A program made the translations under genes and the position numbers. Positions 1 to 8,488 of a stretch of DNA of 64,000 bases are shown piece after piece. Numbering within the stretch: the first letter of the stretch is position 1; each line of letters begins with the position of its first letter. The notes under the pieces were generated by a model, which was not told where the DNA came from, made no database searches, and worked only from the letters and a program-made list of their open reading frames with translations. The DNA comes from Kitasatospora indigofera (GTDB taxonomy: Bacteria; Actinomycetota; Actinomycetes; Streptomycetales; Streptomycetaceae): assembly GCF_014655955.1 (NCBI RefSeq), contig NZ_BNBO01000003.1, positions 124,001 through 188,000 on the forward strand, read 5' to 3'.

Positions 1-1001
1 TCCACGCCCAGGTCGTAGTAGTCGAGCAGGGCCTGCGCGACCGTCTCCGGGGTGCCGACCAGCGCGTTGGAGTTGCCCGCCCCGCCGGTAGCGGCGGCGG
101 TCGGCGTCCACAGGGCGCGGTCGTAGCGCTCGCCGGCCTCGGCGATCGCGAGCAGCCGCTGGGAGCCGGTGTTCTCCGGTGCCGGGGCGCTGCCGGGGGC
201 GCCGGCCGGCTGCCGGCGGGCGAACGCGCCGGAGCGCCGGCGCTCCTGGATGGCGTCGACCGTCCGGTAGGCCTTCTCCCAGGCCAGCTCCTCGGTCGGC
301 GCGATGATCGGCCGGAAGGCGACCTGGATCCGCGGCAGGTCGGTGCGCCCGGCGGCGCGGGCGGCGGCCCGCACCGTCTCGATCTGCTCGGCGGTCTGCG
401 CCAGCGGCTCGCCCCAGAGGCAGTAGATGTCCGCCTCGGCCCCGCCGGCCGCGTAGGCGGCGGGCGAGCTGCCGCCGAAGGAGACGCCCGGGCGCGGCGA
501 CTGGACGGGGAAGACGTCGGAGACGAAGTCGTTGAAGCGGTAGTACTCGCCCTCGTGGTCGAAGGCCTCCTGGCTGGTCCAGGCCTGCTTGACGATCCGG
601 ATGTACTCGCGGGTCCGGTCGTAGCGCTGGTCCTTGGTCAGGAAGTCGCCCTCGCGCTGCTGCTCGTGGTCGTTGCCGCCGGTGATGAAGTGCACGGTGA
701 GCCGGCCGTCGCTGATCCGGTCGAGGGTGGCGAAGGTCTTGGCGGCGAAGGTCGGGTAGGAGACGTTCGGCCGGTGGGCGAGCAGGATCTGCAGCCGGTC
801 GAGCCTCGCGGCGATGTACGCGGCGGCCGGCGCCGGGTCCGGGGCACCGGCGGCGTAGGCGAACAGGACGCGGTCCCAGCCGTTGTCCTCGTGGGCCCGG
901 GCCAGGCGCAGGGTGTAGTCGCGGTCGAAGGCGGCGGTGGTCCGGGGCGTGGTCTCCGAACCGTCTCCGGTGGCGGCGATACCGAGGAATTCGACGGGCA
1001 T
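1..1001 (-). CDS. LLM-class (SsuD-like) flavin-dependent monooxygenase, 3' end outside window
   Basis: The gene runs leftward off the window; 333 codons are visible. The protein begins MPVEFLGIAATGDGS and continues with the TIM-barrel landmarks of the bacterial luciferase-like family: LLAHRPNVSYPTFAAKTFATL, the FMN-region stretch RLTVHFITGGNDHE, and GVSFGGSSPAAY. These resemble alkanesulfonate/dimethylsulfone-type monooxygenases (SsuD/SfnG), which use FMNH2 and O2 to cleave C-S bonds. The start at 1001 follows an AAAGGT Shine-Dalgarno-like stretch. A 25-codon leader peptide with two adjacent Cys codons lies about 440 bases upstream on the same strand, which supports a role in sulfur scavenging. 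The divergent operon encodes an ABC permease and a flavoprotein. The family call is firm; the substrate is inferred. Confidence 0.85.
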   Translation of the reverse strand, partial: MPVEFLGIAATGDGSETTPRTTAAFDRDYTLRLARAHEDNGWDRVLFAYAAGAPDPAPAAAYIAARLDRLQILLAHRPNVSYPTFAAKTFATLDRISDGRLTVHFITGGNDHEQQREGDFLTKDQRYDRTREYIRIVKQAWTSQEAFDHEGEYYRFNDFVSDVFPVQSPRPGVSFGGSSPAAYAAGGAEADIYCLWGEPLAQTAEQIETVRAAARAAGRTDLPRIQVAFRPIIAPTEELAWEKAYRTVDAIQERRRSGAFARRQPAGAPGSAPAPENTGSQRLLAIAEAGERYDRALWTPTAAATGGAGNSNALVGTPETVAQALLDYYDLGV

Positions 1002-1439
1002 GGTGCTGACCTTTCGTTCTCTGCGGGGGTGGCCGCGGTGGGGCGGTGCGAACCCCAGCACCCATGGCGCGCAAGGAGGTTCGCGGACTGTGCGGACGGG
1101 TCCGGGGGCGGATCCGGGTACGACGGGGCACCGCGTGGCCGGGGCCGGCGACGCGTTGGGGCAGGCGGGAGCGGTCTGGCGGGAGCGGCGGGAGGACGGG
1201 AGCGGCCCAGGGCGCGGGCCCGGCTGGCGGGATGGCGGCTGTCGTGGGTGCGGCGGGGAGCGGGCGGGACGGCCTGCGGAAACGGCGGCAACGCGTGACG
1301 GGGGTGGGACTGGAGTGAGGAGGCGGCAGCGTGCGCCTTGTGAACCGTCGGCTACGGACGGCTTCCCGGCCCGCGTCGGGGCACCGAGGGAGGGGTCTCC
1401 GAAGAGAGAGAAGGGCCGGTCAGAGGGCCCGCTGCCGGG
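1002..1439. other. Untranslated leader between the Cys leader peptide and the monooxygenase
   Basis: No convincing gene is seen; ORFs on both strands here are low-complexity shadows. The position between a leader peptide and its presumed target makes this the likely place for attenuator hairpins on the minus strand. Several GC-rich inverted repeats exist, but I cannot choose a unique terminator/antiterminator pair by eye. Confidence 0.4.
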
Positions 1440-1517
1440 TCAGCCGCAACACGCCGCGGACCACACCCGACCGAAGTCGATGTGGTCGCGGGTGACCAGG
1501 GGCTGCTCGGCGTACAT
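1440..1517 (-). CDS. Cys-Cys leader peptide (25 aa), putative attenuator uORF
   Basis: This short ORF reads MYAEQP followed by LVTRDHIDFGRVWSAACCG and a stop. The core R-x-HIDxxRVxSAxC, with Cys codons at the extreme end, is the signature of actinobacterial putative leader peptides that precede sulfur and cysteine genes; in mycobacteria, leaderless poly-Cys uORFs act as cysteine-responsive attenuators. On the minus strand a TTGACG hexamer and a weak TCAACT hexamer, the latter 6 bases before the ATG, would give a leaderless transcript. The ORF ends about 438 bases before the flavin monooxygenase start, with GC-rich inverted repeats such as GGGCC/GGCCC near 1413-1431 between them. Its regulatory role is inferred from the pattern and position. 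Confidence 0.7.
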   Translation of the reverse strand: MYAEQPLVTRDHIDFGRVWSAACCG

Positions 1518-1705
1518 GGGGCAAGTTGAGCAGTGAATGGTGGAGTTCGTCAACCACCGTCCATTCCCCGCCTCCCGGCCGATCCGGGTCGCGCCGACGG
1601 CGGGACCCGGGCGGACCTCGGCCGGGGTCGCACTCGGAACGATCGCGATTCCTCCACAATCCGGCTTCCGGGTAAAGGTTCTGACGATGTGCCACGACAT
1701 TGCCC

Positions 1706-1736
1706 TTGACAGCGACCGATCGTGCACACGTACGAT
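1706..1736 (+). promoter_or_regulatory. Sigma-70-like promoter for the permease/flavoprotein operon
   Basis: A perfect TTGACA (1706-1711) is followed after 19 bases by TACGAT (1731-1736). Transcription would start near 1743, about 100 bases before the permease ATG. A 7-codon GTG ORF (VSARRPR) begins at 1746; it lacks Cys and is probably not a leader. Confidence 0.6.
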
Positions 1737-1842
1737 CCATCCGGAGTGAGTGCACGCCGGCCGCGTTGAGGGACGCGGTACGCGCGACGGCAAGACGTGA
1801 CGACGCCCGCCTGCCCGCACCTCCCCGCCTGGAGCCCGCCTC

Positions 1843-2934
1843 ATGGCCACGCCGCAGGACGTCCTGCCCCCGTCCGGACCGCCCCCGCTCAGCAAGACCC
1901 CGGCCGCACCGCCGGCCCCGGACACCCGTCCCGCCGCCGCACCGGAGACGCCCGCCGGGGCTCCCGACGCCACGGCCGGCACCCCGGGCACCCCCGGCAC
2001 GGCCGTCCTCACCGACCCGCCGGCCGACGCCCCGGTGGTCGCCCGCCGGCGCCCCTGGCAGTGGGTGTCCGCGGCGGCCGCGCTGCTGCTGCTCGCCATG
2101 GCCGTGAACTCGGTGATCCGCAACAAGGCGTTCCAATGGGACGTGGTGGCCGCGTACTTCACCTCCACCTCGGTCCTGGACGGGCTCGTCCTCACCCTCT
2201 GGCTGACCGCCGCCACCCTCTCCCTCGGGTTCGTGCTCGGCACCGTGCTGGCCACCATGCGGCTCTCCGCCAACCCGGTGCTCCGCACCCTCAGCTGGGG
2301 CTACATCTGGCTCTTCCGCTCCACCCCGCCCCTGGTCCAGCTGCTGTTCTTCTTCAACATCGGCGCGCTCTACCCGACCCTGGGCCTGGGCATCCCGTTC
2401 GGCCCGGAGTTCATCACCTTCCGGACGGTCAACCTGCTCGGCCCGACCCTCACCGCGGTGATCGGCCTGACCCTGCTGGAGGCCGCCTACGCCGCCGAGG
2501 TGGTGCGCGGGGGCATCCTCTCCGTCGACCGGGGGCAGCTGGAGGCCGCGCAGGCGCTCGGGCTCGGCCGGGGCCGGGTGCTGCGCCGGATCGTCATCCC
2601 GCAGGCCATGCGCTCGATCGTGCCGACCGCCGGCAACATGCTGATCAGCGCCCTGAAGGGCACCAGCATCGTGAGCGTGCTGGCCGTCTCCGACCTGCTC
2701 TACTCCGTCCAGCTGGTCTACAACCAGACGTACCAGGTGATCCCGATGCTGGTGGTCGCCACCATCTGGTACCTGGTGGTCACCACCGTGCTGTCGGCCG
2801 GGCAGTACTACGTCGAGCGCCACTACGCCCGCGGCTCGACCCGCGAGGGCCTGCCGCCGACCCCGCTGCAGCGGGCCCGGGCCGGCCTGCGCCGGCTGCA
2901 GGGACGCGTGGACGCCCCCGGGGAGGTCCGGTGA
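1843..2934 (+). CDS. Amino-acid-type ABC transporter permease
   Basis: This 363-aa inner-membrane permease belongs to the His/Glu/Gln/Arg/opine subfamily. An unusually long Pro/Ala-rich cytoplasmic N-terminus (about 70 residues) precedes the membrane segments. The EAA loop is clear in GGILSVDRGQLEAAQALGLG and IVIPQAMRSIVPTAGNM, and the C-terminus reads [11 protein letters not shown]. It is a paralog of the permease at 39410-40399, with the same EAA loop and tail. The ATG follows GGAG by about 8 bases. No binding protein or ATPase lies beside it in the window, so partners are elsewhere or further upstream. It overlaps the next gene by 4 bases (GTGA), so the two are co-translated. The substrate may be a sulfur amino acid or related compound, inferred from the neighbourhood. 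Confidence 0.88.
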   Translation: MATPQDVLPPSGPPPLSKTPAAPPAPDTRPAAAPETPAGAPDATAGTPGTPGTAVLTDPPADAPVVARRRPWQWVSAAAALLLLAMAVNSVIRNKAFQWDVVAAYFTSTSVLDGLVLTLWLTAATLSLGFVLGTVLATMRLSANPVLRTLSWGYIWLFRSTPPLVQLLFFFNIGALYPTLGLGIPFGPEFITFRTVNLLGPTLTAVIGLTLLEAAYAAEVVRGGILSVDRGQLEAAQALGLGRGRVLRRIVIPQAMRSIVPTAGNMLISALKGTSIVSVLAVSDLLYSVQLVYNQTYQVIPMLVVATIWYLVVTTVLSAGQYYVERHYARGSTREGLPPTPLQRARAGLRRLQGRVDAPGEVR

Positions 2935-4901
2935 GCACCCTGGTGATCGTCGGCGCCGGGCCGCGGGGCACCGGCCTGCTGGAGCGGATAGCCGCCAACG
3001 CGGCCGAACTCCTGCCCGCCGAAAGGCCGTTGCACATCCACCTGGTGGACCCCTACCCGCCGGGCGCCGGGCGGATCTGGCGGTACGAGCAGTCGCCGCT
3101 GCTGCGGATGAACTCGATGGCCGAGGACGTCACGATGTTCACCGACGAGCGCTCGACCATCGAGGGGCCGGTCCGGCCGGGGCCGTCGCTGGCCGAATGG
3201 GCCGCCCGCAGCGAGGAGTTCGCGCCCTACCGGGAGCCGGACGACCCGGACGTCCGGGCGGAGCTGCGCTCCCTGGCGCCGACCGACTTCCCCACCCGCC
3301 GGGCCCAGAGCGCCTACCTGGACTGGGTGTTGCGCCGTGCGGTGGCCGACCTGCCGCCGCACGTCACGGTGAGCCTGCACCGCGACACCGCCCAGGAGCT
3401 GACCGGCCCGGCCGACGGGCCGCAGCTGGTCCGGCTCACCGGCCGCACCCTGAGCGCCGACCACGTCGCCCTCACCATCGGCCACCTGGACTCCGCCCCC
3501 GACCCGCGCCACGCGCCGATGGCCCGGTTCGCCGCCCGGCACGGCCGGTTCCACCTGGCCCCGGCCTACTCCGCCGACGCCGACCTGTCGCCGGTGGCCC
3601 CCGGCGAACACCTGATCCTGCGCGGGTTCGGCCTCGCCTTCGTCGACCTGACGTCGATGCTCACCGAGGGCCGCGGCGGGCGCTTCGAGGAGACCGGCGC
3701 CGGCCTGGTCTACCACCCGTCCGGCCGGGAGCCGGTGATCCACGTCGGCTCGCGGCGCGGCGTGCCGTACCACTCCAAGACCGACTACCGGCTGCAGGGC
3801 CCGCCCGCCCCGCTCCCCCGGTTCTTCGACCGGGCCGCGGTGGACGACGTCCTGGCCCGGCCGGGACCACTCGAACTCCGCCGGGACTTCTGGCCGTTGA
3901 TGGCCAAGGAGATCGGCTTCGGGCACTACCACGAGCTGTTCCACGCCCACCCCGAGCGCACCACGGTGAGCTGGGCGGACTTCCTCGCCGCCTACGAGCG
4001 GCTCGACTGGTACTCGCCCACCCTGGCCCGGCTGACCGCGGCCGCCGTCCCCGACCCCGCCGACCGGCTGGACTTCGAACGCCTGGACCACCCGCTGGCC
4101 GGGCTGGAGCTCGACTCCCCCGAGGCCCTCCAGCGGCACCTGCGCGCCTACATCACCGAGGACGCCGACCGCCGCGCCGATCCGGCGCACAGCGCCGACC
4201 TCGGCGCCTTCCTCGCCCTGCTGTCGCTCTTCGGCCAGCTGCCCCGGGTGATGGCCTCCGGACGGCTCACCGCACGGGCGGTGGGCGAGGAGCTGGACGA
4301 GTGGTGGTTCGGCTTCTTCAGCTACCTCGCCTCCGGCCCGCCGGGGTTCCGGCTGCGCCAGCTGCTCGCCCTCTCGGAGGCCGGGGTGGTGCGCTTCCTG
4401 GGGGCCGGCATCCGGGTCGAGGCGGACGAGGCCACCGGCACCTTCCGCGCGAGCAGCCCGACCGTGCCCGGGCACACCGTCACCGCCACCGCCCTGGTGG
4501 AGGGCTACCTCCCCAAGCACGACCTGGGCCGCACCCGGGACCCGGTGCTGCGGCAGCTGCACCGGGACGGCCGGATCGCCGAGGAGGTGGTCGACGACGC
4601 GGAGCACACCCACCGATCGGGCCTGCTGACCATCTCGCCCGCGGACAGCCGCATCCTGGACCCGTCGCTCGGCGGCGCCCCGCACCCGCGGCGCACCGCG
4701 CTCGGCCCGCACACCAGCCTGCGGGCGGCCGCCGCCTTCGCCCGGCCGCGCACCGACTCGCCCGGCTTCCGCCAGAACGACGCGGCCGCCCGGGCCATCC
4801 TGCGCGACCTGGCCGGCGCCGACCCCGGACCGCCGCCGGGCCCCGCAATCCGGCAGGGCGCGGGCGACCTGGCGGCCGCGGCCGCCTCGGGCCGTCAGTA
4901 G
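2931..4901 (+). CDS. FAD/NAD(P)-binding protein (NAD_binding_9 type)
   Basis: The protein has 656 aa. A GTG start preceded by GGGGAGG overlaps the permease stop. The N-terminus MSTLVIVGAGPRGTGLLERI is a Rossmann dinucleotide fold; PYPPGAGRIWR and a second glycine-rich segment (LILRGFGLAFVDL near residue 225) match the large FAD-NAD(P) proteins common in actinobacteria. These resemble flavin N-hydroxylases and monooxygenases but are mostly uncharacterised. Translational coupling to a permease, opposite an SsuD-like monooxygenase, suggests processing of an imported S- or N-containing compound. The 3' end overlaps the convergent TPR gene by 7 bases. The fold is certain; the reaction is unknown. 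Confidence 0.85.
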   Translation: MSTLVIVGAGPRGTGLLERIAANAAELLPAERPLHIHLVDPYPPGAGRIWRYEQSPLLRMNSMAEDVTMFTDERSTIEGPVRPGPSLAEWAARSEEFAPYREPDDPDVRAELRSLAPTDFPTRRAQSAYLDWVLRRAVADLPPHVTVSLHRDTAQELTGPADGPQLVRLTGRTLSADHVALTIGHLDSAPDPRHAPMARFAARHGRFHLAPAYSADADLSPVAPGEHLILRGFGLAFVDLTSMLTEGRGGRFEETGAGLVYHPSGREPVIHVGSRRGVPYHSKTDYRLQGPPAPLPRFFDRAAVDDVLARPGPLELRRDFWPLMAKEIGFGHYHELFHAHPERTTVSWADFLAAYERLDWYSPTLARLTAAAVPDPADRLDFERLDHPLAGLELDSPEALQRHLRAYITEDADRRADPAHSADLGAFLALLSLFGQLPRVMASGRLTARAVGEELDEWWFGFFSYLASGPPGFRLRQLLALSEAGVVRFLGAGIRVEADEATGTFRASSPTVPGHTVTATALVEGYLPKHDLGRTRDPVLRQLHRDGRIAEEVVDDAEHTHRSGLLTISPADSRILDPSLGGAPHPRRTALGPHTSLRAAAAFARPRTDSPGFRQNDAAARAILRDLAGADPGPPPGPAIRQGAGDLAAAAASGRQ

Positions 4902-5902
4902 GCGGCGAGCGGGGGCGGCGTCATCGGCGGGGCTCCTCCCGGCACGCCGAAGGCCGCGGCGGCCACCTGCTCGGCCGTGAGGTGCTCCGGAGCGAGGAAG
5001 ATCCGGTCCATCAAGTCCTTGGTCCCGGTGCGTCGTTCGAGTTCGCGCAGGCTGGCGTCGGCCTCCTGGTCGGTCTCGAAGTCCCAGACCAGCAGCCGGT
5101 GGACCATCGCCACCGCCTCGACCCAGCCCAGCCCGGTGGCCCGGCCGGCCGGGGTCAGGCCCCAGAGCTCGGCGTAGCGGCCGAGGTCCAGCCGGACCTC
5201 ACCGAGCAGCGGATGCCCCTCGCCCAGCATCTGCTGCACCAGCGGCACCAGCAGCCTCAGCTGGTGCAGGGCCCCGGGCACGTCCCCGGTGTCGGCGACC
5301 TGCAGGGCCAGGTCGTGCTGCGCCTTCAGCACCCGCTCGTCGTAGGGGCCGAGCGTGGCGGCCAGCTGGGGGATCAGGGCGTGCAGCTGCTGGGCGGCGG
5401 CCTGCGGGTGGCCCGCGGTGCCGGTGAGCACGGCCAGCTCGAAGCGGGCCTGGAGGGTGTCGGGGTCGGCCGGCCCGAGCGCCTGCATCAGGTCGGGGAC
5501 GACCAGCCCCAGGAGGTGCAGCGCGCCGGCCGGGTCGCCCGCCGCGTCCCGGTACCAGGCCAGCTCGCGCCAGGTGGTCAGGGTGTCCCGGTCGTACCGG
5601 CCGAGCCGGGCGACCATCTCCCGGGCCGTCCCCTCCAGCATCCCCGCGGCCACGGCCGGCTCGGCCCGCCGGGCCTCCTCCCGCTGCCGCAGCAGCTCCG
5701 CCCGGGCACCGTCGACGGACACCGGCGCGACGAGCGCGGGCCCGGGCACGGGGCCAGGCCCGGGCACGGGGCCAGGCCCGGGCACGGGCGGAACCGGCGG
5801 TACGGCCGGCGGCACCGGGGGCACGGCCGGCGGCACCGGCGGTACGGCCGGCGGCGGCCCGTAGGCGCCCGGCGGTTCCGGTGCGGGTCCGCTCAGCGGC
5901 AT
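4895..5902 (-). CDS. Tetratricopeptide-like repeat protein with Pro-rich N-terminus
   Basis: This 335-aa protein is predicted cytosolic. Residues 1-60 are a Pro/Val/Gly low-complexity arm built from repeated VPPAVPP and PGPGPV units. The rest is helical, with TPR-like repeats of about 42 residues (for example LTTWRELAWYRDAAGDPAGAL, ARFELAVLTGTAGHPQAAAQ and KAQHDLALQVADTGDVPGAL), the pattern of NB-ARC/AAA-associated TPR proteins but without an ATPase. The ATG at 5902 follows GAGGAG by 9 bases. A scaffold role is likely; no partner can be named. Confidence 0.75.
   Translation of the reverse strand: MPLSGPAPEPPGAYGPPPAVPPVPPAVPPVPPAVPPVPPVPGPGPVPGPGPVPGPALVAPVSVDGARAELLRQREEARRAEPAVAAGMLEGTAREMVARLGRYDRDTLTTWRELAWYRDAAGDPAGALHLLGLVVPDLMQALGPADPDTLQARFELAVLTGTAGHPQAAAQQLHALIPQLAATLGPYDERVLKAQHDLALQVADTGDVPGALHQLRLLVPLVQQMLGEGHPLLGEVRLDLGRYAELWGLTPAGRATGLGWVEAVAMVHRLLVWDFETDQEADASLRELERRTGTKDLMDRIFLAPEHLTAEQVAAAAFGVPGGAPPMTPPPLAAY
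5741..5858. repeat. Tandem 18-bp and 21-bp repeats encoding a Pro-rich arm
   Basis: An 18-bp unit (CCCGGGCACGGGGCCAGG) occurs about 2.7 times from 5741. A 21-bp unit occurs three times from 5796, with only small changes at one position cluster. Both lie inside the TPR gene and encode its PGPGPV and VPPAVPP repeats, so copy number probably varies between strains. Confidence 0.85.
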
Positions 5903-6115
5903 GGTCCACGGCTCCTCTGCGTCGGTCGGCACCGCACATTCTGTCCCGCCGCGCCGGGCCCGCTCCAGCCGCCCGCCCCGGGGAGGCCGCCCCACACCCC
6001 CGGCCGGACAGCCGTTCGACCTTGGCGGGCAGTCGTTCGACCATGGCGGGGCGAGTGGAAGGATGGGAGGACGGGCAGGCGACGAGGCGGCCCGCACGAT
6101 CCGGAGGTGCCAGTC

Positions 6116-8419
6116 ATGGCGAAGCAGGCCCCGCAGGACGACCCGGCCCAGGACGCCCCGCAGGTGTCGGCCCCGCAGCACGCGGCGGCGGGGCTGCCGG
6201 CCGTGGGCCACAGCCTGCGGATGGCCACCGAGCAGATGGGCGCCCGCCGCACCCTGGCCACCCTCGGCAAGGTCAACCAGCCGGACGGCTTCGACTGCCC
6301 CGGCTGCGCCTGGCCCGAGCCGGGGAAGACGCACGCCGCCGAGTTCTGCGAGAACGGCGCCAAGGCGGTCGCCGAGGAGGCCACCGAACGGCGGATCACC
6401 GCCGGGTTCTTCGCCGCGCACCCGGTCGCGGAGCTGGCGGAGCGCTCCGGCTACTGGCTCGGCCAGCAGGGCCGGCTCACCGAGCCGATGCTGCTGGACG
6501 AGGGCGGCACGCACTACACGCCGGTCTCCTGGGAGCGCGCGTTCGCGATCGTCGCCGAGGAGCTGAAGGCGCTGGACACCCCGGACGGCGCGGCCTTCTA
6601 CACCTCCGGCCGGACCAGCAACGAGGCCGCCTTCGCCTACCAGCTGTTCGCCCGCCGCCTCGGCACCAACAACCTGCCGGACTGCTCCAACATGTGCCAC
6701 GAGTCCTCCGGCTCGGCACTGGTGGAGACGCTGGGCGTGGGCAAGGGCAGCGTCAGCCTGAAGGACCTCCACCAGGCCGACCTGATCATCGTGGCGGGCC
6801 AGAACCCGGGCACCAACCACCCCCGGATGCTCTCCGCCCTGGAGCGGGCCAAGCGGGCCGGCGCGAAGATCGTCAGCGTGAACCCGCTGCCCGAGGCCGG
6901 CCTGGAGCGGTTCAAGAACCCGCAGAACGCCCGCGGGCTGGCCGGCCACGGCACCAAGCTCACCGACCTGTTCCTGCAGATCCGGCTCGGCGGCGACCTG
7001 GCCCTGTTCCGGGCGGTCAACCAGCTGCTGCTGGCCGCCGAGGAGAAGCACGGCAACGTGCTGGACCACGAATTCCTCCAGCAGCACTGCCTGGGCTTCG
7101 AGGAGTGGGCGGCCGACGCCCGCACCACCGACCGCGAGGCGGTGCTCGCCGCCACCGGCCTGCCGTACGGGCAGATCGAGGAACTCGCCTCGATGGTGCT
7201 CTCCTCCCGCCGGGTCATCGTCTGCTGGGCGATGGGCCTGACCCAGCACAAGCACGCCGTGCCGACCATCCGCGAGGTGGTCAACTTCCTGCTGCTGCGC
7301 GGCAACATCGGCCGCCCCGGCGCCGGGGTCTGCCCCGTGCGCGGGCACAGCAACGTCCAGGGCGACCGGACGATGGGCATCTTCGAGCGCCCGTCCGGGG
7401 CCTTCCTGGACGCGCTGGGCAAGGAGTTCGCCTTCGAGCCGCCGCGCGAGCACGGGTTCGACGCGGTGGACACCATCCGGGCGATGCGGGACGGCCGGGT
7501 GCGGGTGTTCTTCGCGATGGGCGGCAACTTCGTCGCGGCCACGCCGGACACCGACGTCACCGAGGCCGCGATGCGCCGCTGCCGGCTCACCGTGCACGTC
7601 TCGACCAAGCTGAACCGCTCGCACGTGGTCACCGGCGCCCGCGCCCTGATCCTGCCCACCCTCGGCCGCACCGACCGGGACGTCACCGCCAAGGGTGCGC
7701 AGTTCGTCAGCGTCGAGGACTCGATGGGCATGGTGCACTCCTCGCGCGGCGGGCTGCGGCCGCCGGCCCGCGGGCTGCTCTCCGAGGTGGCGATCGTCTG
7801 CCGGCTGGCCCGGGCCACGCTCGGCCCGCAGGACAGCACGCCCTGGGAGGACTTCGCGGACGACTACGACAGCGTCCGGGACCGGATCGCCCGGGTCGTG
7901 CCCGGCTTCGAGGACTTCAACGAGAAGGTCCGCCGCCCCGGCGGCTTCGCCCTGCCGCACGGCCCGCGCGACAGCCGTTCCTTCCCCACCACCACCGGGA
8001 AGGCCAACTTCAGCGTCAACCCGCTGACCGCGCCCGAGGTGCCGGCGGGCCGGCTGCTGCTGCAGACGCTGCGCTCGCACGACCAGTACAACACCACGAT
8101 CTACGGCCTGGACGACCGCTACCGCGGCATCACCGGCGGGCGCCGGGTGGTGCTGGTGAACCCGGCCGACGCCGCCGCGCTGGGCCTGGCCGAGGGCGGC
8201 TACGTCGACCTGGTGAGCGAGTGGCGGGACGGCGTGGAGCGCCGGGCCCCGCACTTCATGGTGGTGCACTACCCGGTGGCCCTGGGCGGCGCGGCGGCCT
8301 ACTACCCGGAGACCAACGTCCTGGTGCCGCTGGACTCGACCGCCGACATCAGCAACACCCCCACCTCGAAGGCGGTCGTGGTGCGCTTCGAGCCCGACAG
8401 CGGCCTGCCCGGCGCCTGA
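6116..8419 (+). CDS. FdhF/YdeP-family molybdopterin oxidoreductase
   Basis: This 767-aa protein starts at an ATG 9 bases after GGAGG. FDCPGCAWPEP (Cys61, Cys64), SNMCHESSGSAL, the pterin-binding stretch IVAGQNPGTNHPRML, GRPGAGVCPVRGHSNVQGD and a C-terminal molydop-binding domain (RSHDQYNTTIYGLDDRYRGI) place it in the FdhF/YdeP group of the DMSO reductase family. Members are cytosolic Mo-bis-MGD enzymes often annotated formate-dehydrogenase-like; in E. coli YdeP is linked to acid resistance. The length is typical. No electron-transfer subunit or FdhD gene is adjacent, so its redox partner is unknown. It converges on the NlpC/P60 gene across a shared hairpin. Confidence 0.9.
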   Translation: MAKQAPQDDPAQDAPQVSAPQHAAAGLPAVGHSLRMATEQMGARRTLATLGKVNQPDGFDCPGCAWPEPGKTHAAEFCENGAKAVAEEATERRITAGFFAAHPVAELAERSGYWLGQQGRLTEPMLLDEGGTHYTPVSWERAFAIVAEELKALDTPDGAAFYTSGRTSNEAAFAYQLFARRLGTNNLPDCSNMCHESSGSALVETLGVGKGSVSLKDLHQADLIIVAGQNPGTNHPRMLSALERAKRAGAKIVSVNPLPEAGLERFKNPQNARGLAGHGTKLTDLFLQIRLGGDLALFRAVNQLLLAAEEKHGNVLDHEFLQQHCLGFEEWAADARTTDREAVLAATGLPYGQIEELASMVLSSRRVIVCWAMGLTQHKHAVPTIREVVNFLLLRGNIGRPGAGVCPVRGHSNVQGDRTMGIFERPSGAFLDALGKEFAFEPPREHGFDAVDTIRAMRDGRVRVFFAMGGNFVAATPDTDVTEAAMRRCRLTVHVSTKLNRSHVVTGARALILPTLGRTDRDVTAKGAQFVSVEDSMGMVHSSRGGLRPPARGLLSEVAIVCRLARATLGPQDSTPWEDFADDYDSVRDRIARVVPGFEDFNEKVRRPGGFALPHGPRDSRSFPTTTGKANFSVNPLTAPEVPAGRLLLQTLRSHDQYNTTIYGLDDRYRGITGGRRVVLVNPADAAALGLAEGGYVDLVSEWRDGVERRAPHFMVVHYPVALGGAAAYYPETNVLVPLDSTADISNTPTSKAVVVRFEPDSGLPGA

Positions 8420-8430
8420 CCCGCGGGGCC

Positions 8431-8458
8431 CGGCCGCACCCCTCGTGGGGTGCGGCCG
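8431..8458. terminator. Bidirectional hairpin between convergent genes
   Basis: GGCCGCACCCC and GGGGTGCGGCC form a perfect 11-bp stem around a 4-base loop, 12 bases after the molybdopterin enzyme stop and 31 bases after the end of the opposing NlpC/P60 gene. Confidence 0.8.
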
Positions 8459-8488
8459 AGGGGTGCGGCCAGGAGTCGCGGTGCCGGC

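Noticed and set aside
1537..1749. 70-codon plus-strand ORF containing two Cys near its end
   Set aside because: It overlaps the TTGACA/TACGAT promoter and lacks the conserved leader-peptide core, so I treat it as promoter DNA.
2823..4712. Long minus-strand ORF opposite the FAD/NAD(P) protein
   Set aside because: Antisense shadow of a high-GC gene; composition is Gly/Val/Arg-rich and no family motif is present.
5741..5858. CRISPR-like periodic repeats
   Set aside because: Units are directly adjacent without unique spacers and are translated in frame as a Pro-rich arm.
3197..6115. Long plus-strand frame extending upstream of the molybdopterin enzyme
   Set aside because: It runs through other genes out of frame; the real start is the ATG at 6116 with GGAGG.
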